Of a stretch of 64,000 bases of DNA, positions 1-8,293 are shown piece after piece; the first letter of the stretch is position 1, and every line of letters begins with the position of its first letter. The DNA is taken from the NCBI RefSeq assembly GCF_006738645.1, contig NZ_AP019700.1, forward strand, positions 2,120,001 through 2,184,000, given 5' to 3'. Made by a program: the position numbers and the translations under genes. Below the pieces are notes generated by a model. It was not told where the DNA came from. It was given only the letters and a program-made list of their open reading frames with translations, and ran no database searches. The DNA comes from Stella humosa. GTDB taxonomy: Bacteria > Pseudomonadota > Alphaproteobacteria > ATCC43930 > Allostellaceae.

Positions 1-661
1 TCAGTTCGTCATAGGGCGGCACCCCTTCCTCCTCGACGAAGAAGGCGCGGCCCTTCTTGCCGATCAGTTCGAGCTGCGTCAGCTCGAAGTTGCGATAGGC
101 GCCGATGATGGCGTCCACCCGGCCGCTCGCCAGGGCCGGCGTCAGGCCGAAGCCGACATTGATCAGCTTGATGTCGGCCACGGTCAGGCCGTGGCGGGCC
201 AGCATCGCGCCCATCGTCGCATCCTCGGTGCCGGCGACCGCGAAGCCGACCGTCTTGCCCTTGAGGTCGGCGATCGAGCGGATCGGGCTGGCATCCAGCA
301 CCACCAGGCTGTTCAGCGGCGTGGCGATGAGCGTGCCGATGCGGGTCAGCGGCAGGCCCTGGCCGGTCTGGATGTGCAGGTGCGGCTGGTAGCTGACCGC
401 GATGTCGGCCTTGCCGACCGCCACCAGCTTGGGCGGGTCGTTCGGGTCGCTGGGCGCGATCAGGCGGACGTCGAGCCCGGCCTCGCGGAAATAGCCGCGC
501 TCCAGCGTCACCACCAGCGGCGCATGGTCGGGATTGACGTACCAGTCCAGCAGCACGTCGAGCTTCGTCAGGGGCGGGGCAGGGGGTTTGGTCTGCGCCT
601 GGGCCGCCGGTGCGGCGAGGGCGAGCAGGATGGCGGCCGCGAGCAGGCGGATCGGTTTCAT
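1..661 (-). CDS. ABC transporter substrate-binding protein, NMT1/ThiY type (3' end outside window)
   Basis: Periplasmic binding protein of the NMT1/THI5-like family, which carries pyrimidine precursors of thiamine or related molecules. The visible 220 codons begin with a classical signal peptide (K-x-x-R followed by an Ala/Leu-rich core ending in AQA). The mature part opens with LDVLLDWYVNPDHAPL, the usual N-terminal lobe of NMT1-type proteins, and continues with a GYF-REAGLDV segment and IADLKGKTVGFA. The gene runs off position 1, so its C-terminus is not seen. Its ATG overlaps the TGA of the upstream permease gene by four bases (ATGA), so translation is probably coupled. Gene order is ATPase-permease-binding protein behind a TPP riboswitch, which is the reason for assigning thiamine-related uptake. 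The exact ligand (HMP, formylaminopyrimidine or thiamine) cannot be read from sequence. Confidence 0.85.
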   Translation of the reverse strand, partial: MKPIRLLAAAILLALAAPAAQAQTKPPAPPLTKLDVLLDWYVNPDHAPLVVTLERGYFREAGLDVRLIAPSDPNDPPKLVAVGKADIAVSYQPHLHIQTGQGLPLTRIGTLIATPLNSLVVLDASPIRSIADLKGKTVGFAVAGTEDATMGAMLARHGLTVADIKLINVGFGLTPALASGRVDAIIGAYRNFELTQLELIGKKGRAFFVEEEGVPPYDEL

Positions 662-1407
662 CGGGACCTTCCCAGGGTTTCGGGTTGCCACGGAACGAGC
701 CGGCGCAGCAGCGCATCCAGCCCGTAATAGAGCGCGATCGCCATGGCGGCCAGGACCACCAGGGCGGCGAACAGCAGGTCGATCTGCATGCGGCCGTTGG
801 CATGCAGCATGAGGAAGCCGAGGCCGGCGCCGCTGCCGACCCATTCGCCGATGACGGCGCCGATGGGGGCGACGGCGGCCGCGATGCGCAGCCCCTGGGC
901 CAGGGCGGGCAGGGCGGCCGGCACGCGCATCTGGCGCAGGATGGCGCCCTCGCTGGCGCCCATCGTCCGCGCCAGCTCCATCCAGCCGGTGGGCGTGGTG
1001 CGCAGCCCGTCGAAGAACGAGGTGGCGACGGGGAAGTAGATGACGAGGGCCGCCATCACGATCTTCGACGCCAGTCCGTAGCCGAACCACAGCACCAGCA
1101 GCGGCGCCAGCGCGAAGACGGGAATGGCCTGGCTGGCGATGACGACCGGCAGCAGCCAGCGCCGGGCGAGGGCCGAGCGCACCACCAGCAGCGCGGTACC
1201 GACGCCCAGCGCAACGCCGACGAGGAGGCCGACGACGATCTCGGTCGCCGTGATCAGGGCATGCTCGGCCAGCAGGTCGGCGCGCATCCACAGTGCCAGC
1301 GCGACGGAACTGGGTGGCGGCAGGATGTAGAAGGGCAGGCCGAACAGCCAGGTCGCCGCCTCCCAGAGGGCGAGCAGGCCGGCGGCGGTGATCAGTCCGC
1401 GGATCAT
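658..1407 (-). CDS. ABC transporter permease, ThiX type
   Basis: Inner-membrane permease of 249 residues of the BPD_transp_1 family (nitrate/sulfonate/thiamine-precursor group). It has about six hydrophobic segments and the cytoplasmic EAA loop near residues 145-175 (MELARTMGASEGAILRQM), which contacts the ATPase. It starts 3 bases after the ATPase stop and shares the ATGA overlap with the following binding-protein gene, so the three genes form one tight operon. The upstream TPP riboswitch supports a role in uptake of thiamine or its pyrimidine moiety. Related permeases for sulfonates (SsuC) look similar, so the substrate assignment rests on the riboswitch. Confidence 0.87.
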   Translation of the reverse strand: MIRGLITAAGLLALWEAATWLFGLPFYILPPPSSVALALWMRADLLAEHALITATEIVVGLLVGVALGVGTALLVVRSALARRWLLPVVIASQAIPVFALAPLLVLWFGYGLASKIVMAALVIYFPVATSFFDGLRTTPTGWMELARTMGASEGAILRQMRVPAALPALAQGLRIAAAVAPIGAVIGEWVGSGAGLGFLMLHANGRMQIDLLFAALVVLAAMAIALYYGLDALLRRLVPWQPETLGRSR

Positions 1408-1410
1408 TAG

Positions 1411-2148
1411 TCAGGTCCCGTCGTCGGCCAGGCGGCGCAGCAACTCGCCCTGGAGCGCCAGCACGGCTGCGTCGTCCACCGCGCGCAAGGGTTCGCCCGG
1501 CGGCAGGATCGGGTCGGACAGGCGGGCCGGCCGGCCCGTCATCACGAACACCCGGTGGCCCAGCCGCAGCGCTTCCAGCGGGTCGTGGGTCACCAGCAGG
1601 ACCGTGCGCCCGGCCAGCCGCTCGGCCGCAAGGGCTTGCAGGCGCAGGCGCGTGACGGCGTCGACGGCGGCAAAGGGCTCGTCCATCAGGACGATCGGCC
1701 GGTCCTCCATCAGCGTGCGGGCCAGCGCCACGCGCTGGCGCATGCCGCCCGACAGGGCCGCCGGCCGCTGGCCCGCTGCGGCCGACAGGCCGAGCTCGCC
1801 CAGCAGGGCATCGGCCCGCGCGCGGTCGGGCCGCTCGCCGCGCAGGCGCTGGCCCAGCAGCACGTTGTCGCGCGCGTCCAGCCACGGCAGCAGCAGGTCC
1901 TGCTGGGCCATGAAGGCGATGCGGGGGGCGATCGGCAGGCGGTCCCCGGCGGTGACGCCGCCGCCGGGCAGGCCGGGCACCAGCCCCGCCACCAGCCGCA
2001 GCAGGGTCGACTTGCCGACCCCGCTCGGCCCCAAGAGGCAGGTCCAGCGCCCGCCCTCGATGACGAGGTCGAGCCCGGCGAACAGCGCCTGCCCGTCGAA
2101 GGCCACGCCGGCCCGATCCAGGCGGATGGATGGTGCGGAAATGCTCAC
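1411..2148 (-). CDS. ABC transporter ATP-binding protein, ThiZ type
   Basis: ATPase of the thiamine-precursor importer, 245 residues. It has Walker A (GPSGVGKST, about residues 40-48), a Q-loop in FMAQQDLLLPW, the signature LSGGMRQRVALAR, Walker B IVLMDEPFAAVD and the switch His in VTHDPLEAL. I chose the GTG at 2148. The longer in-frame ATG at 2289 would translate straight through the conserved TPP riboswitch, whose 3' end lies about 20 bases upstream. A GGGAGAGG Shine-Dalgarno-like run at the riboswitch 3' edge sits about 11 bases before this GTG. That placement suggests the riboswitch acts by hiding the ribosome-binding site. Confidence 0.88.
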   Translation of the reverse strand: MSISAPSIRLDRAGVAFDGQALFAGLDLVIEGGRWTCLLGPSGVGKSTLLRLVAGLVPGLPGGGVTAGDRLPIAPRIAFMAQQDLLLPWLDARDNVLLGQRLRGERPDRARADALLGELGLSAAAGQRPAALSGGMRQRVALARTLMEDRPIVLMDEPFAAVDAVTRLRLQALAAERLAGRTVLLVTHDPLEALRLGHRVFVMTGRPARLSDPILPPGEPLRAVDDAAVLALQGELLRRLADDGT

Positions 2149-2162
2149 GGAAACGAACGCCT

Positions 2163-2256
2163 CTCCCTTCGCCGGCATGATCCGGATCAGGTTCGAGGGG
2201 TCGTTTCCCGCTGGTGGAAACCTCTCAGCCGGCCCCGGCCGGCTCCCCCGGGGTAA
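2163..2256 (-). promoter_or_regulatory. TPP riboswitch (THI element)
   Basis: Read on the minus strand this stretch has the conserved THI-box blocks in order: GGGGGAGCC, then GGCTGAGAGG, then GACCCCTCGAACCTGATC, then CCGGATCATGCC and GGCGAAGGGAG. The CTGAGA and the GAACCTGATC...GATAATGCC-like cores form the TPP-binding pockets in this RNA family. It lies directly upstream of the transporter operon. Its 3' end carries the purine run that serves as ribosome-binding site for the GTG at 2148, and I see no terminator hairpin with a U-tract behind it. This fits translational control: TPP binding would shut off transporter synthesis. Confidence 0.95.
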
Positions 2257-2350
2257 TGGCGCCAGTATGACGGCAAGCGCGCGCACCATGCAAGACGGCG
2301 CAATTTCCCGTCTTTCTAACCGGCGCCAACCGGCTCAAGGTGCGGCCGGC

Positions 2351-3268
2351 ATGGAGTCCCCCCGATCCCCGCTCCTGCGGGCGCTCACGAACCCGTATTT
2401 CCTGCTGGCGCTGGCGGCGCTGACCTGGTCCGGCAATCATGTGGTCGGCCGGGCGATCGCCGGGCACGTGCCGCCCTATGCGCTCTCGACGCTGCGCTGG
2501 GCGGTGCCGATCCCCATCCTCTGGGTACTGGCCCGGCCGCATGTCGTGCGCGACTGGCCGGCGATCCGGCAGCACTGGAAGCTGATGGTGGCGCTGGGGC
2601 TGGGCGGCGGCACGCTGTTCAGCGCGATGCAGTATGTCGGCCTGCAATACACGAGCGCCCTCAACGTCTCGGTCATCAACTCGCTGGCGCCGATGATGAT
2701 CGTGGCGGCCGGCGCCCTGCTGTTCGGCGAGCGGCTGTCGGCGCGCCAGCTCCTGGGCATAGGCCTGTCGCTGGCGGGCGTGCTGGCGATCATCACCAAG
2801 GCCGATCCGGCACGGCTGGCGGGCCTGTCCTTCGACATCGGCGACGTCATCATCCTCTTCAACATGGCGGTCTGGGCGGTTTATTCCGCCTGCCTCAGGA
2901 TGGCGCCGCGCATTCACTGGCTCAGCTTCGCCTTCGTGCTGGCGGTGATTTCGGCGCTGGGCACGCTGCCGGCGATGGCGTGGGAGCATGCGTCGGGCTA
3001 TCAGCTCCAGCCCACGCTGGCGACGCTGCTGGCCGTCCTCTACGTCGCGATCTTCCCCAGCTTCGTCGGCTATGCCGCATGGAATCGGGGCGTCGAGGCG
3101 ATCGGCGCCAGCCGGGCCGGCGCCTTCCTCTACGTCATTCCGCTCTATAGCGCCGTGCTCGCCAGCACCTTCCTGGGCGAACGCCTGATGGCCTATCACG
3201 TCGGCGGGTTCGTGGCGATCGTGGCCGGCGTGACCCTGGCCGTGCGCCGGGCCGCGACTGCCCGTTGA
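2351..3268 (+). CDS. EamA-family (DMT) transporter
   Basis: Predicted inner-membrane drug/metabolite exporter of 305 residues with two EamA repeats of about five membrane helices each. The first repeat holds NHVVGRAIAGHVPPYALSTLRW and ends in the typical LLFGERLSARQLLGIGLSLAGV. The second ends in STFLGERLMAYHVGGFVAIVAGV. The ATG at 2351 was chosen because it directly precedes the first helix; the long upstream extension of the open frame overlaps the divergent thiamine operon. An AAGG-like site lies near 2337. It is transcribed away from the riboswitch-controlled operon, sharing a region of about 90 bases. Substrate unknown. Confidence 0.85.
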   Translation: MESPRSPLLRALTNPYFLLALAALTWSGNHVVGRAIAGHVPPYALSTLRWAVPIPILWVLARPHVVRDWPAIRQHWKLMVALGLGGGTLFSAMQYVGLQYTSALNVSVINSLAPMMIVAAGALLFGERLSARQLLGIGLSLAGVLAIITKADPARLAGLSFDIGDVIILFNMAVWAVYSACLRMAPRIHWLSFAFVLAVISALGTLPAMAWEHASGYQLQPTLATLLAVLYVAIFPSFVGYAAWNRGVEAIGASRAGAFLYVIPLYSAVLASTFLGERLMAYHVGGFVAIVAGVTLAVRRAATAR

Positions 3269-3447
3269 CAAGCATTGCGGGCGGCTCCAATCCTCCCGCG
3301 CGGACGCTTGCTTCTTCGGTCGTGCATTCGACCGCAGGTGGCGCAGGGGTCGCGGGACGAATGTCCTGGCGGCGCAGTTCCTGCATCTACTTTTCGTAGA
3401 AGCTTCTGTAGGGGCGGGGATACCGCCATCGGCGAGGGGAGAGCGAC
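3269..3447 (+). other. Intergenic region before the amino-acid transporter operon
   Basis: A GC hairpin (CGGTCG at 3317-3322 pairing with CGACCG at 3329-3334) could end the eamA transcript, although no T-run follows. Further on is the 10-base palindrome AGAAGCTTCT (3398-3407) flanked by GTAG and GTAG, a possible operator in front of the binding-protein gene. I see no clear -35/-10 pair. A purine-rich GGGGAGAG lies just before the ATG at 3448. Confidence 0.3.
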
Positions 3448-4389
3448 ATGAGCATTCGGAACGAGGACAAGCCGGCGGCACAAGGGCAGGACGGCCAGAC
3501 CGTCAGCCGGCGCGACATTTTCCAGCTCTCCGCCGGGGCGGCGGGTGTGGCGGCGGCGGCCGGCATCGTCGGCGGCGGCGTGATGATGCCGCGTGCGGCC
3601 ATGGCGCAGACCATGGATAACTCCAAGAGCAAGCTCTACGAGGTCCTGAAGCGCGGCAAGCTGATCGTCGGCACGGGCAGCACCAACCCGCCCTGGCACT
3701 TCGAGGATCGCAGCGGCAAGCTCGTCGGCATGGACATCGACCTGGCCCGGCTGATCGCCAAGAGCCTGTTTGACGACTACGAGAAGGTCGAGTACGTCAT
3801 CCAGGGCTCCGACGCCCGCATCCCCAGCCTGGTCACCAACAAGGTCGACATCGTCGTCCAGTGGATGACCGTCACCGCCGGCCGCGCCCAGCAGGTGGAC
3901 TTCACGATCCCCTACTACCGCGAAGGCGTCGGCGTCATGCTGATGGCCAACGGCAAGTACAAGCAGTTCGCCGACCTGAAGTCGGCCGGCAAGGCCGTCA
4001 AGATCGGCGCCATGCAGAACGTCTTCATCGAGGAGTGGGTGAAGAAGGGCCTGCCGGAGGCCACGGTCGAGCAGTTCGACAGCCCGGACTCGGTTCTCCA
4101 GGCGCTGAACGCGCGCCGCGTCGACGGCTACCTCGCCGACCAGTCGGCCATGCGCTGGGTGATGCAGCAGTTCCCGAACCGCTATACCGATGCGGGCTAT
4201 GGCTGGATGCCCAATTCCTATGCTTCCGCCGTCCGCCCAGGCGACCCGATCTGGCTCAACTGGGTCAACACGGTCTACAAGGAAGCGATGATGGGCGTCG
4301 ATTTCGACTACTTCGCCGCGTCCTACAAGAAGTGGTTCGGCATCGAGCTGCCGACGCCGAAGGTCGGCTTCCCGCAGGAATTCGCTTGA
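3448..4389 (+). CDS. Amino-acid ABC transporter substrate-binding protein with Tat signal
   Basis: Periplasmic solute receptor (SBP_bac_3 family, 313 residues) for a polar-amino-acid or opine-type importer. The N-terminus has a twin-arginine motif SRRDIFQLS (Arg21-Arg22) followed by an Ala/Gly-rich segment and an A-M-A cleavage site near residue 53, so export is probably by Tat. The receptor domain has the usual GKLIVGTGSTNPPWHFED opening, the DLARLIAKSL helix and the WMTVTAGRAQQVDFTIPYY hinge region. Two permeases and an ATPase follow on the same strand after a strong hairpin. The ligand cannot be deduced; the deacetylase gene at the operon end hints at an amine or acetylated compound. Confidence 0.88.
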   Translation: MSIRNEDKPAAQGQDGQTVSRRDIFQLSAGAAGVAAAAGIVGGGVMMPRAAMAQTMDNSKSKLYEVLKRGKLIVGTGSTNPPWHFEDRSGKLVGMDIDLARLIAKSLFDDYEKVEYVIQGSDARIPSLVTNKVDIVVQWMTVTAGRAQQVDFTIPYYREGVGVMLMANGKYKQFADLKSAGKAVKIGAMQNVFIEEWVKKGLPEATVEQFDSPDSVLQALNARRVDGYLADQSAMRWVMQQFPNRYTDAGYGWMPNSYASAVRPGDPIWLNWVNTVYKEAMMGVDFDYFAASYKKWFGIELPTPKVGFPQEFA

Positions 4390-4421
4390 CCCTCAAGCCT
4401 GAACGGCTGCTGAATGTACCG

Positions 4422-4458
4422 ACGGGCCGGCATTCCCATCCCGGGGATGCCGGCCCGT
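4422..4458 (+). terminator. Strong hairpin between binding-protein and permease genes
   Basis: A 16-bp stem (ACGGGCCGGCATTCCC at 4422-4437 with its near-perfect complement at 4443-4458) closes a 5-base loop in the 107-base gap between receptor and first permease. It lacks a T-run. Such hairpins between a binding-protein gene and its permeases often act as partial terminators or as 3' mRNA stabilisers, giving more receptor than permease. Which of the two applies here is an inference. Confidence 0.65.
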
Positions 4459-4496
4459 TCCGGATCGGCGGAAATTCCTGACGGCGTGATCGGCGC

Positions 4497-5162
4497 ATGA
4501 CCTATCAGTTCAACTTCGATCCGATCTTCCGCAGCTTCGACAAGATGCTGGCCGGACTGTGGCTCGGCCTGTGGCTGGCCGCCCTGTCGCTGGCGATCGG
4601 CTGCGTCATCGGGCTGCTCGTCGCCTATGGCCGGCAGTCGCGCATCGCGCCGCTGCGCTGGGCCCTGGTCATCTATGTCGAGGTGATCCGCAACTGCCCG
4701 ATCCTGTTGCTGATCTTCTTCGTCTATTTCGGCCTGCCGGAGCTGGGCATCTTCTTCCTCGACAAGATCGACAGCTTCGTCCTGACGCTCTCGATTTATG
4801 CCGGCGCCTACCTGTCGGAGGTCTTCCGCTCCGGCCTGTCCTCGATCCCGGTGCGCTACGTCGAGGCGGCCAAGGCGATCGGCCTGCGCCCCTGGCAGCG
4901 CCAGCGTTATGTCGTGCTGCCGGTGATGTTCCGCATCACGCTGCCCGCGCTCGCCAACAACCTGATCTCGCTCTTCAAGGACACCTCGCTGGCGGCCGCC
5001 ATCGCGATCCCCGAGCTGACCTTCATCACGCGCCAGATCAACGCCAACACTTTCCGCGTGATGGAAAGCTGGCTGACCGCCAGCGTGCTGTATCTCGTCA
5101 CCTGCTACGCCATCGCCTGGGCCTTGCGCCGGGTAGAGCGGCGCTACGCCGTCATCCGCTAG
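4497..5162 (+). CDS. Amino-acid ABC transporter permease (HisMQ type), first
   Basis: Inner-membrane permease of 221 residues (His/Glu/Gln/Arg/opine permease family). An N-terminal helix region [21 protein letters not shown] is followed by [23 protein letters not shown] and by the EAA loop ([22 protein letters not shown], about residues 121-142), where the ATPase docks. It lies downstream of the receptor gene and 12 bases before the second permease. The ribosome-binding site is weak, consistent with expression lower than that of the receptor. Confidence 0.88.
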   Translation: MTYQFNFDPIFRSFDKMLAGLWLGLWLAALSLAIGCVIGLLVAYGRQSRIAPLRWALVIYVEVIRNCPILLLIFFVYFGLPELGIFFLDKIDSFVLTLSIYAGAYLSEVFRSGLSSIPVRYVEAAKAIGLRPWQRQRYVVLPVMFRITLPALANNLISLFKDTSLAAAIAIPELTFITRQINANTFRVMESWLTASVLYLVTCYAIAWALRRVERRYAVIR

Positions 5163-5174
5163 GGGGCGGGGCCG

Positions 5175-5849
5175 ATGTTCACGTTCGAGCCGGGCACCTT
5201 CCTCTTCGAGGCGTGGGTCGCACGCAATCAGCTCCTGACCGGGCTTTCCGTCACGGCGCAACTGTCGGTCGTCACCATCATCATGGGCTCGATCATCGGC
5301 ATCTTCGGCGGCATCGGCCTGACCTACGGCGCCCTGCCGGTGCGCTTCCTGATCCGGGTCTATGTCGATGCCGTGCGTGGCATCCCGGTGCTGGTGTTGA
5401 TCCTCTTCAGCTATTACGGGCTGGCACTCTTCGGCATCCACATCTCGCCTTTCACGGCGGGGGTCGTTGCACTGGGCGGCTTCTGCGGCGCCCACATGTC
5501 GGAGACGGTGCGCGGTGCGCTCGAATCGATCCCGGCCGGCCAGACCGAGGCCGCCAAGGCGATCGGCCTGCGCTTCGGCCAGCGCCTGCGCTACGTGCTG
5601 CTGCCGCAGGCGGTGCGCCGGCTGCTGCCGCCCTGGGTCAACACGTGCGTCGAGATGGTCAAGGGCACGACCCTGCTGTCGATCATCGGCGTGGTCGAGC
5701 TGCTGCTTGCCACGCAGCAGACGATCGCCCGCAACTACCTGATCCTGCAATTCTATTTCGCGGCCGGCATGCTCTACGTGCTGGTCAACCTGGCGATCTC
5801 GCAACTGGGCGCGCTGCTGGAGCGGCGCACCGCCCATCTTCGCTACTGA
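5175..5849 (+). CDS. Amino-acid ABC transporter permease (HisMQ type), second
   Basis: Second permease subunit, 224 residues, same family as its upstream neighbour and presumably its heterodimer partner. It contains the helix [18 protein letters not shown], the conserved [17 protein letters not shown] stretch and an EAA loop [21 protein letters not shown] near residues 123-143. A GGGGCGGGG run immediately before the ATG can serve as ribosome-binding site. The ATPase gene starts 8 bases after its stop. Confidence 0.88.
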   Translation: MFTFEPGTFLFEAWVARNQLLTGLSVTAQLSVVTIIMGSIIGIFGGIGLTYGALPVRFLIRVYVDAVRGIPVLVLILFSYYGLALFGIHISPFTAGVVALGGFCGAHMSETVRGALESIPAGQTEAAKAIGLRFGQRLRYVLLPQAVRRLLPPWVNTCVEMVKGTTLLSIIGVVELLLATQQTIARNYLILQFYFAAGMLYVLVNLAISQLGALLERRTAHLRY

Positions 5850-5857
5850 GGGATTTC

Positions 5858-6634
5858 ATGGTCCAAGCCCAGCCGCTCCTGCGCGCGATCGACGTCCACA
5901 AGAAGTTCGGCGATGTCGAGGTGCTGAAAGGCATCGACCTCGATGTGCAGAAGGGCGAGGTGCTTGCCATCATCGGCTCGTCGGGGTCGGGCAAGACCAC
6001 CTTCCTGCGCTGCATCAACCTGCTGGAGGAATTCCACCAGGGCGAGATCCAGGTCGATGGCGAGCGCATCGGCTACACCGCCGGCAGCCACAAGCGCCTG
6101 GGCGAGTCGGCGATCGCCGCCCAGCGTGCCCGCATCGGCATGGTGTTCCAGAGCTTCAACCTGTTCCCGCACATGACGGCCGAGCAGAACGTGACGCTGG
6201 GACTGATCAAGGTGCAGGGCCGGCGCAAGGAGGAGGCGGTCGAGATCGCCCGCCGCTGGCTCGACCGGGTCGGCCTGGCGGCGCGCCGCGACCACTATCC
6301 CTACCAGCTTTCGGGCGGGCAGCAGCAGCGCGTCGCCATCGCCCGCGCGGTCTCCATGGAGCCCAAGCTGGTGCTGTTCGACGAGGTGACCTCGGCGCTG
6401 GACCCGGAACTGGTGTCCGAGGTGCTGGCGGTCATGCAGGACCTTGCCAAGAGCGGCATGACCATGCTGGTCGTCAGCCACGAGATGAGCTTCGTGCGCG
6501 CGGTCGCCACCCGCGTCATCTTCATGGAGCAGGGGCGCGTGGCCGAGCAGGGCGTGCCGGCGGAGGTGTTCGCCCGGCCGAAGTCCGAGCGGCTGGCGGC
6601 CTTCCTCGGCCGCTTCACCGGGCTCGCCCACTGA
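5858..6634 (+). CDS. Amino-acid ABC transporter ATP-binding protein (GlnQ/HisP type)
   Basis: ATPase of the polar amino-acid importer, 258 residues. Walker [10 protein letters not shown] spans residues 40-48. The Q-loop is in [12 protein letters not shown], the signature is [14 protein letters not shown], Walker [14 protein letters not shown], and the switch His lies in [11 protein letters not shown] chose the ATG at 5858, since the open frame extends far upstream only as a shadow of the permease genes. Its TGA overlaps a CTG that is the likely start of the next gene, so the deacetylase is probably translated with it. Confidence 0.9.
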   Translation: MVQAQPLLRAIDVHKKFGDVEVLKGIDLDVQKGEVLAIIGSSGSGKTTFLRCINLLEEFHQGEIQVDGERIGYTAGSHKRLGESAIAAQRARIGMVFQSFNLFPHMTAEQNVTLGLIKVQGRRKEEAVEIARRWLDRVGLAARRDHYPYQLSGGQQQRVAIARAVSMEPKLVLFDEVTSALDPELVSEVLAVMQDLAKSGMTMLVVSHEMSFVRAVATRVIFMEQGRVAEQGVPAEVFARPKSERLAAFLGRFTGLAH

Positions 6635-7761
6635 CCGTTCCGCTGGCCCGGCCGCTGCTGGTCGGCAGCGACATCTATCGCACCTCGCGCTACGGCACGC
6701 GCCACCCGCTGTCCATCCAGCGCGTCTCGCCGACCATCGACCTTGCCCGCGCGCTGGGCTGGCTGCCCGACGAGGCCTATGTCGAAAGCCCGCGGGCGAC
6801 CGTGGCCGAGCTGACGCGCTTTCACGACCCGGCCTATGTCGCAGCCCTGATGGAGGCCGAGCGCACCCAGCGGGCCGACGCCGAGCTGTGCCGCCGCCAC
6901 GCCATCGGCTGCTCCGGCAACCCGGTCTTCCCCGAGGTGTTTCGCCGCCCCGCCACCTCGGTCGGCGCCAGCCTGGAGGCGGCGCGCCGGCTGCGCGACG
7001 GCGGCATCGTCTACAACCCCGCCGGCGGCACCCACCATGGCCGGCGCGACCGGGCGAGCGGCTTCTGCTTCTTCAACGACCCGGTGTTGGCGATCCTGGC
7101 CTTCCAGGACCAGGGCTTGGGCCGCGTGCTTTATGTCGACCTCGATGCCCACCATGGCGACGGGGTGGAGGACGCGTTTGCCGAGGATGACCGCGTGCTG
7201 ACCATCTCGGTCCATGAGGAGGGGCGCTGGCCGCACAGCGGCCTCCTGGCCGACCGGGCGGGGGGCATGGCGCGCAACCTGCCGGTGCCGGCCGGATTCC
7301 ACGACGACGAACTGGCCGCCATCGTGGCCGGCGCCATCCTGCCGCTGGGCCGGGCGTTCGGCCCGCAGGCGCTCGTCATCCAGTGCGGCGCCGACGCCCT
7401 GGAGGATGATCCGCAGAGCCGCTTGTCGCTCTCCAACAATGCGCTCTGGGCGGCGGTCGCGGCGCTGGCGCCGCTGGCCCCGCGCGTCCTGGTGCTGGGC
7501 GGGGGCGGCTACAATCCGTGGTCGGTCGCGCGTTGCTGGGCCGGGGTGTGGGCCACCCTCAACGGCCTTGCCATTCCCGACCGCCTGCCGCCAGCGGGCG
7601 AGGCGGTGCTGCGCGGCCTGGAATGGAACCACAGCCGCGGCCGCAACCCGCCCGACCATTGGTTCACGACCCTGGCCGATCCGCCGCGCGGTGGCATCGT
7701 GCGGCCCCAGGTGGAGGATGCCATCGCGGCAACCCTCGCCAGTGCCGTGCCGGTCGGGTAG
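6631..7761 (+). CDS. Histone deacetylase / acetylpolyamine amidohydrolase family protein
   Basis: Zinc-dependent deacetylase of the arginase-deacetylase fold, 376 residues if it starts at the CTG at 6631. Bacterial members remove acetyl groups from acetylpolyamines or similar amides, or act in acetoin use (AcuC). Numbered from that start, the tandem His pair of GGTHHG is at 135-136, zinc ligands are D172 and H174 in DLDAHHGDG, and a further Asp lies in [15 protein letters not shown] follows near the C-terminus. No ATG, GTG or TTG precedes GTG 6802 in frame. Starting at 6802 would delete a conserved opening ([19 protein letters not shown]), so I place the start at CTG in CTGA, overlapping the ATPase stop. 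The substrate is unknown; linkage to an amine/amino-acid importer suggests an imported acetylated compound. Confidence 0.8.
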   Translation: MTVPLARPLLVGSDIYRTSRYGTRHPLSIQRVSPTIDLARALGWLPDEAYVESPRATVAELTRFHDPAYVAALMEAERTQRADAELCRRHAIGCSGNPVFPEVFRRPATSVGASLEAARRLRDGGIVYNPAGGTHHGRRDRASGFCFFNDPVLAILAFQDQGLGRVLYVDLDAHHGDGVEDAFAEDDRVLTISVHEEGRWPHSGLLADRAGGMARNLPVPAGFHDDELAAIVAGAILPLGRAFGPQALVIQCGADALEDDPQSRLSLSNNALWAAVAALAPLAPRVLVLGGGGYNPWSVARCWAGVWATLNGLAIPDRLPPAGEAVLRGLEWNHSRGRNPPDHWFTTLADPPRGGIVRPQVEDAIAATLASAVPVG

Positions 7762-7773
7762 AGACTGGGTTCC

Positions 7774-8241
7774 ATGAAGACCTGGACCCGCCGCGGCGTG
7801 CTGGCCGCAATCGTCGCCGCCCTGGCCGCGCCCGCCGTGGCGCAGCTTGTCGGCTTCTCGACCTCGCCGATGACGATCGAGACCGCCGACGGCCGCCGCC
7901 ATGCCTTCACGGTGGAACTGGCGCTGACCGACGCGCAGCAGACGCAGGGGCTGATGTATCGCCGGTCGCTCGCACCCGACCGTGGCATGCTGTTCGTCTA
8001 TCCGGTCGATGCGCCCTTGGCCATGTGGATGAAGAACACCTACATCCCGCTCGACATGCTGTTCCTGCGGGCGGACGGCACCATCATCAACATCATCGAG
8101 AACGTGCCGCCGCAGACGCTCGACAGCCGCCCGTCCGAGGGGCCGGCGCGGGGTGCGGTGGAACTGGCGGCCGGCACGGCCGCGCGCCTGGGCATCCGTG
8201 CCGGCGACCGGGTCATCCACGAGCGTCTGGGCGGGCGATAG
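7774..8241 (+). CDS. DUF192 domain protein, secreted
   Basis: Small exported protein of 155 residues. An N-terminal signal (KTWTRRGVLAAIVAALAAPAVAQ) contains an RR pair, so Tat or Sec export is possible. The rest is a DUF192 domain with the family hallmarks QTQGLMYRRSLAPDRGMLFV, AMWMKNTYIPLDMLFL and a C-terminal AARLGIRAGDRVIH. The function of DUF192 is not established. It lies 12 bases after the deacetylase gene and may share its transcript. Confidence 0.87.
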   Translation: MKTWTRRGVLAAIVAALAAPAVAQLVGFSTSPMTIETADGRRHAFTVELALTDAQQTQGLMYRRSLAPDRGMLFVYPVDAPLAMWMKNTYIPLDMLFLRADGTIINIIENVPPQTLDSRPSEGPARGAVELAAGTAARLGIRAGDRVIHERLGGR

Positions 8242-8293
8242 CGGCCTCGGGGCGGTCCTCGCAATCGCGCGCGGGCGGGCGCAGAATGGGGGC

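Noticed and set aside
2149-2289. Extended N-terminus of the ThiZ-type ATPase from ATG 2289
   Set aside because: These codons cover the TPP riboswitch; the family domain begins right after GTG 2148.
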